A DNA stretch of 64,000 bases, from positions 11,096,001 to 11,160,000 of the forward strand of contig NW_024464918.1 in assembly GCF_017591425.1 (NCBI RefSeq). The letters run 5' to 3'. The notes under the pieces were generated by a model. It had not been told where the DNA came from. It did not search any database and saw nothing but the letters and a program-made list of their open reading frames with translations. Position 1 is the stretch's first letter. Each line of letters opens with the position of its first letter. Source of the DNA: Ochotona curzoniae (Eukaryota; Chordata; Mammalia; Lagomorpha; Ochotonidae). The position numbers and the translations under genes were made by a program. Positions 1 to 12,337 of this stretch are shown here, one piece after another.

Positions 1-603
1 TAGGAAGTTCACAATAGACAGCACATATCAATCAGTAACACATTCCTACTACAATCCTCATTCTACAACTTAGTCTTGAATCAGTTAAGGGAGGAAATGC
101 ATCACAGAAGAAGGGACCTAAAGATGAAGGAAAGAAAGAAAAAAAAAAACCTAAGCATAGTTTCCCACTACATCCAGGGACTTAACGCCCTTGATTAGCA
201 TATGGTCAGTAGGGGCAGCCTAGGCAGCATGAATAGAAAAAGACCCTTTTGCCAAGACTTTATCAGCAACATTAACTTCCAAGATCACATTGATAGTAAA
301 GACCAACTCCACAGTGGCAGACAATATCTAAATAGATTCTAGAATTATCAGCAGGGTAGTCCAATGCCTTGCCATGCAGCGGAAAATTTCTTGAGGCCTT
401 GCCTGCAATGGAACAGTTCTCTTCAGACCTTCGTGTCTTCTACACCCACTGCACGGACCCCAGCAATCTGGGAAATTAGAAGCTCAGGATGAGCAAGGTC
501 TATATGAAGGACAATGTCCAAGTGATAATATGGGTGATTACCTGTGAGGTTGATTAGGTCATTTTCTGCACTTGAAACAGAAGAGGACGAGAAAGAGGGC
601 TGA
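1..603. other. Unassigned sequence
   Basis: I recognise no repeat or gene. A short A-rich stretch (about 127-151) lies near the left edge. The minus strand from about 644 to 423 stays open for 73 codons, but no family is recognisable. The somewhat higher GC and the A-rich left side could fit an old processed pseudogene on the minus strand, but this is a guess. Confidence 0.4.
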
Positions 604-885
604 GTCCGCTTATAGTGCCAGCATCCAAAAGGATGCCAGTTCAAGCCCTGGCTGCTTCACTTCTGGTCTAACTCCTTGCTGTTGCACCTGGGAAAGCAGT
701 AAAATATGGGCCTTTTGCCCTTGTAGATGATGGGAGGAAGCTCTGGGTTCCTGGCTTTAGACTGACCCAAGTTATGTCCAGAGCAGCTATTTGCAGAATG
801 AACCAATGAATAGGAAATCCCTCTTTCTCTCTCCTTCTCTCTGTGTAAATCTGCCTTTTGAGTTAAGATAAGCACATATTTGTTT
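604..885 (+). mobile_element. Lagomorph C-type SINE, old copy
   Basis: Read on the plus strand, the order of landmarks is that of a C SINE: a B-box-like GTTCAAGCCCTGG near 640, a body segment close to ACCTGGGAAAGCAGTA near 687, a TCCTGGCTTTAGA segment near 749, and a CT-rich stretch ending in TCTGCCTTTTGAGTTAAGATAAG near 850-872. Divergence is high and the first part of the tRNA-like head is missing or eroded. The body resembles the older, rabbit-shared form more than the young copies in this window. Confidence 0.75.
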
Positions 886-1085
886 AAAATTTTTTGAAAA
901 GAATAGGGTGAGACTCTGTTCACCTCAGGACTGGATAGCTATTCACTGTCTCAATAGGTGTTCTCTTCTATCACTAACTGGATGTCTTAACTGATGCTGC
1001 AGGCTTTGACACAGGGAATATTTCTCAATAAGATCGTTTTTGATCAAATATGGACTTTTTCTTTTCAACAAGAGAGTAGGACTGA

Positions 1086-1225
1086 CTTCATTTCCTTATT
1101 CATCCATACACCTGTTCCTTCTAAGTTTGTTGAGTCTGTACTTTGTGCCAGGCATTTTGCTCAACCTTGGGAACACAAAATGAATAAAGAAGTGGGCTAT
1201 GCTAGTAAGGAGCTTAAAGTCAGCC
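1086..1225 (+). repeat. Ancient mammalian interspersed repeat remnant, class uncertain
   Basis: The segment around TTTGTGCCAGGCATTTTGC, followed by a stretch like GGGAACACAAAATGAATAAAGA and AAGGAGCTTAAAGTC, follows the wording of a mammal-wide dispersed repeat that occurs beside L2 and MIR-class elements. The exact family cannot be named by eye. Nothing else was recognised between the SINE upstream and about 2250. Confidence 0.4.
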
Positions 1226-2254
1226 TTGCTCAGAAAAATGCCCTTTTGCTTTATGACTTAAAATCATTCAGCTTTGTGCATGTTTATCACCATTGAGATT
1301 CTTGGGTTTATCTCTTTAGGGAAAAGGAACATAATAATTAAAAATGATACGCCATTGTTTTACTGCAGTGTTAGAAAAAAAATGATATCCATTGTCTCAG
1401 TTGTATTAGGGGAGTTATGTATGAGTTAGTATTTGTGTATTTTCATTAATGCATGCTGAAAAGAACAGCCATTCTGTGGAGCCGACTCTCACTTTAATCA
1501 GGGAGATGATTGACAAGTTGTGATAAATGATCTGAGAGGGTGTGCCCTTATACATTTGTGGATCTCCCCGGTGCAGTCACAAATTTGCTCTAACTAAGGG
1601 CCCAAGGTGGATTGATTGCAACTGCAAAATTTCAAAAACTGCACAGGCATAATCTTACATTATGCTTTGTACATTGTTAAACTCAGAGTCACAAACTCAG
1701 GGAGCTGTTTAGAGATTAAGGATTGCAAAACTCACTGTCTCCTCCTGTGCTTTTTTTTCCTTCCGTTTATCAAATCAATGTGACAAATAAGCATGAGCAT
1801 TTTAAAATCCCTTTTATCATTTCAATTAATCTGAGTAAATTCAAAAACAAGTTTTTCATTTTTCAAAAATTTAATTGCCTATTGTTGCTGCCTTAAAGTG
1901 GTGAAACACAAAGGGACAATGAGTTTACTTAACAGAAAAAGCCATTTTGATAAATTCTTATTCTTCCCCACACCATTATCCCATTGTGTTTCTCCAAAGA
2001 GCTGAATATGGGTTAGGATGCCTTTAAAAACATCATTGCAAGCTTGTGTTAATGAGAAATTCCAAATGCGATTATGAAAATTTGTGTTTATACTTTCTCT
2101 ATCTTACATTGAAAAGTTACTTTAAGTACTAACATTTTATATTTTTGATATAATTCCTGCATTTATGTCCTTGATTTTAATGAGCTAATTTTTATGTTTG
2201 ATATGAGTTAGCTGTCTTTTCAATAGTCTGTATTCTTCAAAATATGGTATATGT
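1226..2254. other. Unassigned AT-rich sequence
   Basis: About 1 kb without recognisable repeats, RNA genes or open frames beyond background. A run of T lies near 1751 and short A/T runs are frequent. Confidence 0.5.
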
Positions 2255-2345
2255 ATCGATAGCATCAGTGTCATCTAGTAGGTTGTTAGAAATGCAAATA
2301 CCCAGGTTTCTATCCAAAGCCTTTAAGTCAGAATATTGTAAATAT
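2255..2345 (+). mobile_element. MER5-like hAT (Charlie) DNA transposon remnant
   Basis: The order AGCATCAGTGTCATCTAG, then TTGTTAGAAATGCAAATACC, then CTTTAAGTCAGAATATT follows the internal wording of MER5-type non-autonomous hAT elements (a 'catcagaatcacctgg' segment, then 'gttagaaatgca', then 'gaatcagaatctc'). About 520 bp to the right, beyond a SINE, TTTTGAGAACCATCAC (near 2853) resembles the terminal 'ttgagaaccactg' of the same family, so the element may be split. No transposase is encoded by such copies. Confidence 0.5.
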
Positions 2346-2575
2346 ATCTCAAAAATCTTCCATTTCTAGATAGTTTCTTCTCTTTCTGTTCAATTTTTGG
2401 GATTAGCACATTATAGTCAAAGGCTTAATGCTACATTAAATAAACCACTAAATATTAAAAAGTAAGAAGACCAAAGTTCGGCAGAAATTTCAGCAGTGAA
2501 AAGAAGTCCATTTCACTTGTGTACATTTGATGTAATCACAGATGAACTATTGTAATATATATGCTTATTTTTGTT

Positions 2576-2775
2576 ACTTTTAGACTTTATTTTTGTTGGA
2601 AAGGCAGGTTTACAGAGAGAAGGAGGGACAGAGAGAAAGATATTCTGTCTGCTGTCTCACTCCTCACGTGGCCCCAATGGCCAGAGCTGAGCTGATCTCA
2701 CACCAGGAGCCAGGAGTTTCTTCCAAGTCTGCAGAAGAGCTCAGTGTTCATCTTACCCAATTGTTGCATTTTCTT
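2576..2775 (-). mobile_element. C-type SINE, minus strand, 5'-truncated
   Basis: On the plus strand the 3' end comes first: TTTATTTTTGTTGGAAAGGCAG, then the purine-rich stretch, then a TCACTCCTCACGTGGCC segment and GAGCCAGGAG. It stops before the tRNA-like head, so it is 5'-truncated, as expected for target-primed retroposition. Confidence 0.8.
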
Positions 2776-3470
2776 TAACAGAGTGCCATACTGTATGCAG
2801 AATCTCCTTGAAAGTGGAATTAAAAATTGAATTATTTTTAGGACAAATATATTTTGAGAACCATCACAATTTTTAATAACATTTTTAAATAAATGATTTT
2901 AAGATTCTTCATATACATGGACTGAAAAATGTTTTATTAGTACCATATCTATCTTTTGATCCTATTTTCCATGAACGTTATAAGCCCTTATATTTTAATG
3001 TAAGACTTTAATCAATATTAAAATAAAATCTTAAGCAGCCTAACAAAGGGCTGTGAACATTAGTTTTAAGGTTCTTTCATATTAAAATATTTACACACAC
3101 AAATTACATCTTAACTTTATTTTTGAGCATATTAGGAAGTGAAAATTTAATAAATAAAATTTTTGGTGAAATGCCTCCTTCCAAGCAATTAATTGCTTAT
3201 AAATTATGAAAAATGGTAATGCATGATAATGCAGTGTGTATTGTTCTGTGCTTATCACAACTTTGCATTTTTATATTGTTACCTATTTATTTCAATTTTT
3301 TTCTGATGTGTGTCAACTTAGTATGAAAACAGTAAATAAAGTCCAGAAAAGAAAATTTCAAATTGTGCCATCTGATTGGCTTGCTTTTAAGCCTGCAAAC
3401 TAAATCCGAAAAACTAAAGAAAATATGCATACTAATTATATAATGAATAGTTTTTGTATATATATTAATA
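2776..3470. other. Unassigned AT-rich sequence
   Basis: Strongly AT-rich. Apart from the possible MER5-type end at about 2853, I see no repeat or gene. Confidence 0.5.
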
Positions 3471-3471
3471 C

Positions 3472-3776
3472 TTTAAAGATTCATTTATTCTTGTTGGAAA
3501 GGAAAATCAGATTTACTGAGAGAAAGAGAAACAGAGAGAATGATCCTCCATCTACTGGTTCACTCCCTAAATGGCCACAATGGCCAGAGCTAAGCCAATT
3601 AAAAGCCAGGAGCCAGGAGCTCCTTCTCAGTCTTCTCATGAATGCAGGGTCCCAAAGTTTTAGGCCATCCTCTATTGCATTCACAGGCCATAAACAAGGT
3701 TTATGGGAAGTGCCCATATGGGATCCTGGCACATGCAAGGCAAGGATTTAGCTACTGAGCCATCATGCTGTGCTCT
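3472..3776 (-). mobile_element. C-type SINE, minus strand, near full length
   Basis: Begins on the plus strand with the reverse complement of the A-rich tail (TTTAAAGATTCATTTATTC), passes through TGGAAAGG, the CT/GA-rich tract, TGGTTCACTCCCTAAATGG and CCCATATGGGATCC, and ends in the tRNA-like head (GGATTTAGCTACTGAGCC). Divergence is moderate. Open frames over it are accidental products of the GC-richer SINE body. Confidence 0.9.
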
Positions 3777-4944
3777 AATATATACAACATTGAATAATAG
3801 GTTAAAATACTCTACTCCCTGAAGACATGTATCATTTTATATATTCAAGAATTATGTGATGTTAAATAATATTAAATATTCTACTTTTTCTGTTACATGC
3901 CAACATAAATACACACATACATATAATATTCAGCTGTACAAATCATCCTCCTCTTTTGTTTTTTGTAGCTAAGGTATATTCAATGCTGGTCCCTTGTATA
4001 ATCCAGCCAGGAGTGAGTCGCAGTATCATCGTTTTCAAGTACAGTGTGTTTCATGGTATAATTGAAGCTTTTGGACATAGAAATTGTTATCATTATGGGG
4101 TAAACAAGTTCTCTTTGTGGAATGATATTCATGTCATGTTCTGTAGGGCAAGTTCTGCACTTCTCTCTGTTTTTATAAAGCCAGGGGAAGTTCTACTGCG
4201 TAGGTGAAAAATAAATGTAGACCATGTGGAAATGACTTTCCTTTCCATTGCCAAAGATGAACAAAACAATTACTGATGTTCTTCCTGAGCATAGATTTAA
4301 TCTGACAGGAGGTTTTATTTGTGGGATTAACATTTATAAAATTGGTGACTCTCCATGTAGGCTCGAGGTTTTAAGAAGTCTGTGCCTACATAGACCTTGG
4401 TTTAAATACTGTGTCTACCATTGCTGTGTATGGTGGAAGTAATAATCTGTCTCTCTGCGTGATTTACCCCCTACTTACAATGCTTAAGCAGAGCAGATGC
4501 TGGAGTCATAAGGTAAATTTGAGGGGAAAATTAAAATGCTTCAGAGTTAGTCTCTAGCATACCTTGTTCCTATTAGAACATTTTTTTTCGGTGTTTTGCT
4601 TGAAGACAAATAAAGAAAAAGCTTATTAGGGTGAAATAGAAATAAAATTTTATGAAAACTTTCCTTACTCAAATTATATTTTCCCTTGTCAGATATATTA
4701 AATTATCAGACTATTATAATAATGTATGTTAATTTGTTTTTTCTTCTGTTTTATCAAATATATGTTTTATTAGGGCAACTAGAACCAAAGTTATCTAGTT
4801 TGTCACACCATTGTGTTATATGGCCCAAGTTGTTTACTGTATGAAGATTATCAATATAGACATTTTCTAACTGGGAATTGAACATTAGAACTAGTGGACA
4901 ACATGTCAAGATGCCCCTATCACATATTGGAATATTTGGGTTAG
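3777..4944. other. Unassigned sequence
   Basis: No repeat, RNA or coding signal recognised. Two overlapping plus-strand frames (3956-4207 and 4248-4442) are short and have no recognisable family. Confidence 0.45.
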
Positions 4945-5160
4945 GTAGTAGGTTCTTTCTCCTTATGTCAGCTTCCTGTTCCTACTGACCTTAAGAGCTC
5001 AAGTCCTTTGACTCCTGCTAAGTGTATTAAAACTCTGAATAGAATTCCTGGCTCCCAGCTTTAGCTCCAGCTCAATGTGAGTTCTAGCTATAATGGGTAT
5101 TTGTGAAGATCTATTGATTGACTTTGTTTTCCTCCTCTATAAGTGATTTTGAAGATTTCC
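4945..5160 (+). mobile_element. Possible heavily eroded C-type SINE
   Basis: Only short echoes of the C SINE remain: AGCTTCCTGTTCC near 4970 and TTCCTGGCTCCCAGCTTTAG near 5046, followed by a weak CT-rich 3' part. The order and strand fit a plus-strand SINE, but the similarity is too low for a firm call. Confidence 0.3.
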
Positions 5161-6880
5161 TAATGAGAACAATGAAAAAATGTCAACATATGAAAAGTTA
5201 CATCTATGTGTGTTAGTGTTTTATCAATTTGCCTACCCAACTGAATTAATTAAAGACATGTATTCATGTTGTAAATTAAGATGACCTAAAAGACCGGGGA
5301 ATTTTAAAATGAAATCTTCAAGAGCACACTCACCCTTTTTGATGATGCTGTCTTGCTGTTTTGATCCCATGTAAAGGTGGGGTTAGTAATTGATTTTCTG
5401 TTTCAGATATGTTATAGATTTCACTAGGCTTTATTCATTTTTATAAACATAATACCAGTTTCCATAGAATTTCCCATGCCAAATGTACAACTACCTTCAT
5501 ACCTCTAGGCTGATTTAAATTTTTCAGTGCTTAATCTGCAGAGAGTGGCATTAAATTGGCAGATAATAGGTATTTTTTGACTTTTTATTTCCCTTTGGAT
5601 CTTACTGAGAGAAACACTGAAAATCCCCATGAGAATATAAAGGAGAGGAGCTCTTTATTGTGTTTGGCCCATGACTGCCCTTTTTTAGAATACCTGTCCC
5701 CATGGGCAAACACAAAAAGAAAATTGCACTTAAAAAATAGTGCTCGTGTGATTTGTAGGAAAGTTTGGAAATCCACTTTGTTCCCTTGGGAAATTAAAGA
5801 GAAGGAAAAATGGAACGAAAGAGATTAAGACAATTTTTAGATTACAAACACTTTCTGGGAAAGAATTCAAGCCAATTCAAATAAGCATGGGTGAGAACAA
5901 GGGAGGATTCAAGGACAACTGGGTGAAACTGAATTGCAGGGTTAGGTTAATTGGTATGGGTGGGAAGCCTTCCTATCGGGTTTAGGCAGTGAGCGTGCCT
6001 AAATAATGCTGAGAAAATTGAGTTAGAAATTGTACACACAACACTTTGAAACCATGATGATTGCATTTCTGCTTAAACCAGAGATCCAGCTAACGGAAAT
6101 CATTTTCTTATTTATTCACATGTGCAAGAGAGGAAGTATATCTAGAATTCAATCTGAAGGCAAAAGCTTGAGCCTGAGTTGTTTGTCTGTATCTGTAATA
6201 TAATGATGCTGGTTGTAGATCTTTTGAAAGCTGCTTTTACTTAGCTTCTCACTTCTGTTAAATAAAATCTGAACAACCCGAGTTCATACGCTCATGTGGG
6301 GATGTATGAGGCTGGAAGCACTCTGTTTTCTAAAATTATTTATATGACGGTGGTGGCAGTCAAGATTGGTGTTATAAATGTTTATGTTTAGTTTATCATG
6401 TCCTCTTTCTAAGTGTTGTATGTGTTGCTGAGTCTGTATCTTAAACCTGATATTTCCTGCCCCAAGAAAATAGTATGCTTTTATCTAGAGGAAGGAGTAC
6501 ATGGTAATTATTTAAAACTGTTAAAAAAGATTTCTGTGATCAATTAATGGTTTTTGACCTAGAGGCAGATTCTTTCTCCTGCTTTTCATCCTCACATACA
6601 CACAATTACTTTTTCCTGAACTTGTGGTACTGTTACGAGTAATTGATATCGTCCTTAACACGTCTGGTATTTAAGTTGAGATTCTTGAATGTGTAGTGTA
6701 TTACAAATGATTGAAGTAACCTTTAGACTTTTTTTTTTAAAAAAAACTTAGGAATGATCTTAAGAATTCCGAGTGAAAACAGGAAAATCAGCCTTGCAGT
6801 GTACATGGGTGCAGAAGAGGTAGAATGAAAGCTAATATGAGAGAAGCAGGCAAGGAATTCATTTATTTCTTTTTTCTTTT
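5161..6880. other. Unassigned sequence
   Basis: About 1.7 kb of AT-rich sequence in which I recognise no repeat, RNA gene or exon. T and A runs occur near 6729-6747. Confidence 0.5.
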
Positions 6881-6881
6881 C

Positions 6882-7165
6882 AATTTATAAATTGATTTTA
6901 AAGGTCAAAGTCACAGGGCAATTGCAAGAATCTGAATAAGACAGGGTACATTTCCCACATGGCTGTGATGGCCAGCACTGAGTCAATCCAAAGCCAGCAG
7001 CCAGGGGATCAGACAAAAGGACAAATAATCTATGGTTGGTTTTCCTAGGATGTTTTCAGAGAACTGGATTGGAAGTGGAACAACTGGGACTCAAACTGGC
7101 GCTGAAATGAGATGCCAATATTACTGGTGGAAGTCTTACATGCTCTAATACACTTCCGGCCTCCT
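6882..7165 (-). mobile_element. C-type SINE, minus strand, old
   Basis: Eroded copy: CCCACATGGCTGTGATGGCC near 6953, CAATCCAAAGCCAGCAGCC near 6985, then TGGATTGGAAGTGGAACAAC near 7065 and the head region with GGACTCAAACTGGCGC (B box reverse complement). The A-rich tail is decayed. Confidence 0.75.
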
Positions 7166-7363
7166 CGGTCACGTGTTTAAAAAGACAGCTCTTTGCACCT
7201 CACAGCCAAGTTGGTCACTATATACTTGGAACCTTGTGATTGATTGGTGACTTGCGTGTGCAGTCAGGAAATTGGACAGAATCAGAATTAAATAACCTTC
7301 CTCACCTTACTTTCAACCAAAGGATGTGTCCTAAGTATATTCTACCATTAGCTTTTTTTTTTT

Positions 7364-7680
7364 AAGATTTATTAATTTTTATTGGAAAGGCAGATATACA
7401 GAGAGGCGGAGAGACAGAAAGGAAGATCTTCCATCGATGGTTCACTCTCAAAGCGGCCACAATGGCTGGAGCTGAGACAATCCAAAGCCAGGAGCTCTTC
7501 CAGGTCTCCCCCACAGGTGCAGGGTCCCAAGGCCTTGAGCCATCCTCCACTGCTTTCCCAGACTACCTGCTGGGAGCTGGAAGGAAAGCAGGGCTGCTGG
7601 AATTAGAACTGGTGCTCATATGGAATCCTGGCGCGTTCAAGGCGAGGACCTTAACCACTACGCTATCACACCAGGCCCCC
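7364..7680 (-). mobile_element. C-type SINE, minus strand, full length
   Basis: Runs from the tail complement AAGATTTATTAATTTTTATT through GGAAAGGCAGATATACAGAG to the head complement AGGACCTTAACCACTACGC and CCAGGCCCC. The form (CTTTCCAATAAAAA tail, GTGGTTAAGGTCC head in sense) is the subfamily also seen at 12338 and 23494. Similar flanks (ACCATTAGC before, CCCATTAATG after) may be a decayed target-site duplication. Confidence 0.92.
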
Positions 7681-8160
7681 ATTAATGTTTTTAATTAAGG
7701 AATAATCTCCCTAAAGTTGAAAGGCATTGAAGCTGAACATATACATACACTTGCATATGTCTTAATATATACACACAATACATAGTGATTATAAAATTAC
7801 TCCTTTTTATATTAAAATAAAAATAAGGAATTCCAAATGAATCCAACACAGCAAAATAGCCACTTGGAATACTTGCCAATGAAGGTTTTTAAAGGTTGCT
7901 AATAGCTTACAAAAGAAATTCTGTCCTATGTACTCAACATTGACACAAAGTAGTGCTCTGCAAGTTTCTTCTGAAAGGTATGAAAGAATCATAATTCAAA
8001 AGAACCCACAATTTCAATAATTTTTTTTTAGCATTGGCCTGACCTTCACCAGTGTATCTAGTAACACACTCAGTGGAACAAGAAACCATCTGAAACCTGT
8101 CTGGATTCAGAAGCAGATTTGTTTTAGGGTAGAATTGGAAGTACAAATATGTAACTCAAC
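7681..8160. other. Unassigned sequence
   Basis: AT-rich; no repeat or gene recognised. Open frames of 60-70 codons on the minus strand have no family features. Confidence 0.45.
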
Positions 8161-8163
8161 TAT

Positions 8164-8470
8164 GCTTTGCTATGGTTTGTGTGGGTCCTGTCCAAAGCTC
8201 ATGTTAAACAAATACGTTTTTGGTGGTGCCATTGGGGAAGTGATTTAGTGACCCATATAATGGATTGATGTCTTACAAATGTATAACCTTTCCTCTTCTG
8301 CTGAATGAGTACATGGTGGCACCATTTGGAGGTGGAGGCATGTCCATCAGAGACACCGATCTTGGATTTTACAGCTTTCTGTTAATGTGAGAAATTAGTC
8401 CATTTTTACAAATTACCCAGTCTTTGGCATTTTATTATGGTTGTGTATAATCATATTGTAATACTGCATT
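8164..8470 (+). mobile_element. MaLR-type solo LTR remnant (MLT1/MST-like)
   Basis: Typical MaLR LTR wording in order: TATGGTTTGTGTGGGTCC, CAAAGCTCATGTTAAAC, GGTGGTGCCATTGGGGAAG, GAGAAATTAGTCCAT, and AATTACCCAGTCTTTGGCAT close to the right end. Internal sequence of the retrotransposon is absent, so it looks like a solo LTR. The subfamily cannot be fixed by eye. Confidence 0.65.
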
Positions 8471-8736
8471 ATCTTTTTAAAAAACTAGTAAATAAACAAT
8501 AAATATTGTTATGTGACTTCTATGCTCTTCTTGAAGAGATGTCTACCTCCATTTCTGCCTGTCATGTACAGTTTTCAGAGAAATTGCCACAGTGAAATAT
8601 TTGGGTTCTCTGACCTCCTTGTACCTTATGGCAAAAGAGTGAGAAAGTGGAGAATAAAAATATATTTACCATTAATTGCTTATGATTGAACATAGATTAC
8701 ATTGTAGTGGAGTTCTGTTATGGCACATAGAGTATA

Positions 8737-9032
8737 TACACTGCTTGCAACACCGGCACCCCCAGAGGGGCACTGTTTGCATCCCAGCTGTGTGCACTTC
8801 CAATTCAGCTCCCTGCTAATGGCCTGGGGAAAGCAGTAAAAATGTCCAATGTGCTTAAACTCCTATTGCCAATGTGAGAGCCTCCTGATTTCAGCCTGGC
8901 TCAGCCCTGGCTGTTGTGACTTCATGGGGGAGTAAATTAGCAATTGGAAGACATCTTTTTCTATATTTCTGCCTCTCTTCTCTCTGCCTCCTTCCCTCTT
9001 TCATTAAAAATAAGTAAATAAATCTTTAAAAT
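8737..9032 (+). mobile_element. C-type SINE, plus strand, old
   Basis: Plus-strand order: GCATCCCAGCTGTG, CAATTCAGCTCCCTGCTAATG, GGGGAAAGCAGTAAAAATG, CTGGCTCAGCCCTGGC, GGGGGAGTAAATTAGCAATTGG, the CT-rich tract (about 8960-9002), and the tail AAATAAGTAAATAAATCTTT. Head region partly eroded. Confidence 0.85.
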
Positions 9033-9935
9033 ATTACATTAAGTAACCAAATCAATAATTTAGCTGATACTGTAGTCTTTATTATTATTATTTAAGTTGT
9101 CCCTGTTTGAAACAACTTTCAGAGCTTGCTTCAGACCATGTAAGTGTAATTTTCTAGATGAAAAATTCGTATTTCATTAAAGGAAAAAAAATATGCATGG
9201 TTTTCCACCTGAATTGCTGTGACTATGAATTATTTCAGTGGAATGCAGTTTAAAGTCATTACACTAATTTCTTATGCAAATGTGTCAGAATTGAAAATCA
9301 GTTTTTATTTTGTTTATAACTCATTGAACACTTAGTCATGGAAATGGAGGAAAGTGACTTGATATCAAAACAAAAACAAAGTTGGAATTAAATTGGCAGT
9401 TTCCAAAACATCACTTTTTTAAAAATGAAAATCCATGAATGAATGGCAGAAATCCATCAGAGACTGTTGGTTTCCAATTACTTAGAATATGACCAAAGGA
9501 ACTCACTAAATCAGGTCGTTTTTGAAAGGACATTTGCTCCTTCATATTGGGTATTGTCTGCACTAGTCAGTGTTCTTGCTCACACTCAGGTTTATATTGG
9601 TAAGAACTAGAAAAAAAAAGCAATCAACAGAGTCAGTGATAAAATGTAGTTTTTCTTGGTGTGATGCTTAGGTATTGTTAAAGTCAGAGTAAGAGAAAGA
9701 TCCATCTAACAACATTCACTGTTAAAAGTCACTGACTCTGATGCACATCACATGTTGAAGCTAGATCATGTGACTAGGTCATAAAGCAGAAGCATAAATT
9801 AGTAGCAGACATTTTCAGGTGTGGGGAAAATAGATGTTTGTGAAACGGAAACACCCTAAATACAAGAAATTGATTCAGTTCTAAAATGGGGGTGACAAAC
9901 CCATCATTTATAGGGAAATCATAAGAAGAACAATA
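9033..9935. other. Unassigned sequence
   Basis: AT-rich background with short A runs; no repeat, RNA or coding signal recognised. Confidence 0.5.
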
Positions 9936-10097
9936 TATATGTGTGTGTGTATATATATTTGTACATATATATTTGTATAAATATATACACAAATATGTTT
10001 GCATATATACATATGCATATATACATATACACATATATTTGAATATGCATGTGTATATATATACATATATTTGAATATATATATACACATATATATC
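9936..10097. repeat. Compound TA/TG/CATA microsatellite
   Basis: A run of ATATATGTGTGTGTGT, then imperfect repeats of TATATATTTG and CATATATACATATG types, then ATATATATACACATATATA. The 12-bp-scale wording (…tatatatttgtacatatat…) recurs several times, suggesting slippage plus unit duplication. Minus-strand Tyr/Ile-rich frames over it are artefacts of the repeat. Confidence 0.95.
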
Positions 10098-12337
10098 ACA
10101 ATTAACGTAATTTTTGCCTTGACTAATGATTTTTGAACATTTTCATTAGTATAAAGGTAATGGATCTTATACAGTTCCTGGATAAAATTACAAAAAGACA
10201 GTCACACTTGCCTCACTCCCCTGCTCATTCCCCAAATCCCTTCCTTCTCTTCCTTCTCTGTGGCAGTTTTTGGGTATTTAAATTTAAGGAATGATTATAA
10301 GAGCTCAAGAAAATGTTCCTCATTAGCATTTTGCGTTAATGGCGTGTATCATGTGCAGGTTCGGAAGAGTGATTGTACAAACTTCTATCACCATGAAATC
10401 TTAGGTAAAGTTTAAGTTAAATAGGATTGAACACAGATCACAATGGGAAGGATGAAGCAGTGTTAGAGGCAAATGTCCAGAAAGCCACTTGTCACATCAC
10501 CCTCTCCCTATTTTATCCAAATAATACTATACTTAGTATTATGAATTACTTTGCTGGAAATAATTTGATAATGAAAAGATGTTCTTAAGGAAATTATCCT
10601 GGCGGCCTCAATGTAATCATGTTAGTCTTGGAAAATGGAAGTGTCAGAGAGACACAGTGGAGGACAGGAGGGAGATAGAGAATGGGCTAAGTGAGAACCT
10701 AGGAAGATTTAGAGCATAAAGGTTAAGTGTTTCTGGTTTTGAAGACAGAAGAAGCCATCAGTGAAGAAATGGGCATTTCCCTGCTAGAAACTGAAAATTA
10801 GATTTCTCTGTCTTTACCAACATGAAAGTCACGAGGACCTCAGAATTAGAATTCCAAAGTACTGAGTTTGGTCAACAACTCAAATGAACTTGGAAATGGA
10901 CATGTCTCTAGAAATACCAGACAGTAATGTAGCTCTGATTTTGTCTTTTGGAAGTTTCTAGCCTTTTGAAACTTGAAGCCGAAAACTAACTATACCAAGA
11001 AATGCCCAGACTTGAGGAGGGACTGTGGAAAGCAATAGGAAAACTATTCAAGATGTGTTTATTCTTCCTGGAATTCCTGCTTTTCAAGGGTTTTTATCAT
11101 AACCATACCTTTCCCGGGGAAATGATAGGTGAATTATACTCAAATAAATGTCTCTTTGAATTTAATTTTCCCTAACTTTTTGAGGCACGTAATATTATTA
11201 TAATTCACAGATCAGAAGATTCTTATTCTCTTTATCTGTAAAATTGAATATAACTTTAAAAATGCCTGATTCAGTGAAAAACATATACTTATTCATACAT
11301 TCCAAAAATGTAGTCAGAAATTTTTCTTCTGCATATGGAAATATAACTATTCAGTTAAGCCAATAATGAACACTGCATGTATTTATTTTTGAGGAAGGTC
11401 AACACTGCCTAAACACTGACTTTATTTTTTAAACAATGCAGGTATTTGTTCTTGTCTGTTTATCCTGTGATTAAAATATTTGAGAAAATTTTGCTTTAAA
11501 AACAATAGCAAAATCCTAACAGGAGGGTTGATTGCAAATATATGTTTTAACTACCTGTGATAATGTTAAAGCTTCTGAACAGACATCACACTGTTAAATT
11601 TTGTTTTCACATTTTAATGTATGAACAGATTGAGAATTCTGGAATGTTGGGAGAATGTCAGATTTAGAATGAGTATAATACCCCAGAGTTTATAAATCCA
11701 GCAAGGTAGTGATAGAGAGGAAGAATCAAAGTATACCAGCTTGGTTTTTGCATGTTGCTTGATCCTATGTAGAATCGGGGTACAGCATTTTAGTTTTCAT
11801 TGCCTTTTATCCATCACCTGAGGCTACACATGAAGGAGTACAAAACAGTGGGGAAAAAAAATGATCACTTAACAGAAAGTACGGATACTCCAGAAAACAT
11901 CCGAAACAACTGAACAACGGAATAGTGCTCTAAATAAACCAGGAAGGACCCCATGTTGAAATAATTTAAAGGATAGTAACTTAAAGTAATTAAAAAATAA
12001 AAAAGCAGTGTCGATTCCCATAATTGGAATTCTAGGACTAAATGTGGCTTTAGTATTACTTCTTTATTAAAAATTGCCAATAACTGGGCCAACAAATTGG
12101 CCCTAAAGCTTCATCTGTGAGTGCCAACAATGAGTTCTTGGCTCTTAAAGTTTGTTTCTGTCCTAATTGAAAAGTGAATGTGGCAGTTCTAGTTGTGAAA
12201 GAAACAATATCACACTATTCAAATATAAACAAAAAGGACTTCTGACATGTTTTTAAAAATGAACAAGGAAAAACTTTCTGTATATACTGAGAAAACACCT
12301 ATTCTTGCTGTATAACCAAACAATGCAAACTATTTTT
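10098..12337. other. Unassigned sequence, 2.2 kb
   Basis: The longest repeat-poor stretch of the left part. A C/T-rich piece at about 10208-10262 has the look of an antisense retroelement 3' end but is too short to call. I see no exon-like open frame. Confidence 0.45.
12321..12337. repeat. Target-site duplication, left copy
   Basis: The 17 bp CAATGCAAACTATTTTT recur without mismatch at 12662-12678 on the other side of the SINE. Confidence 0.92.

Noticed and set aside
423..644. 73-codon minus-strand frame, considered as part of a processed pseudogene
   Set aside because: I could not match the product to any family and no poly-A or target-site duplication is clear.
9774..10099. Tyr/Ile/Cys-rich frames of 63-104 codons on the minus strand
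   Set aside because: Products of the TA/TG microsatellite.
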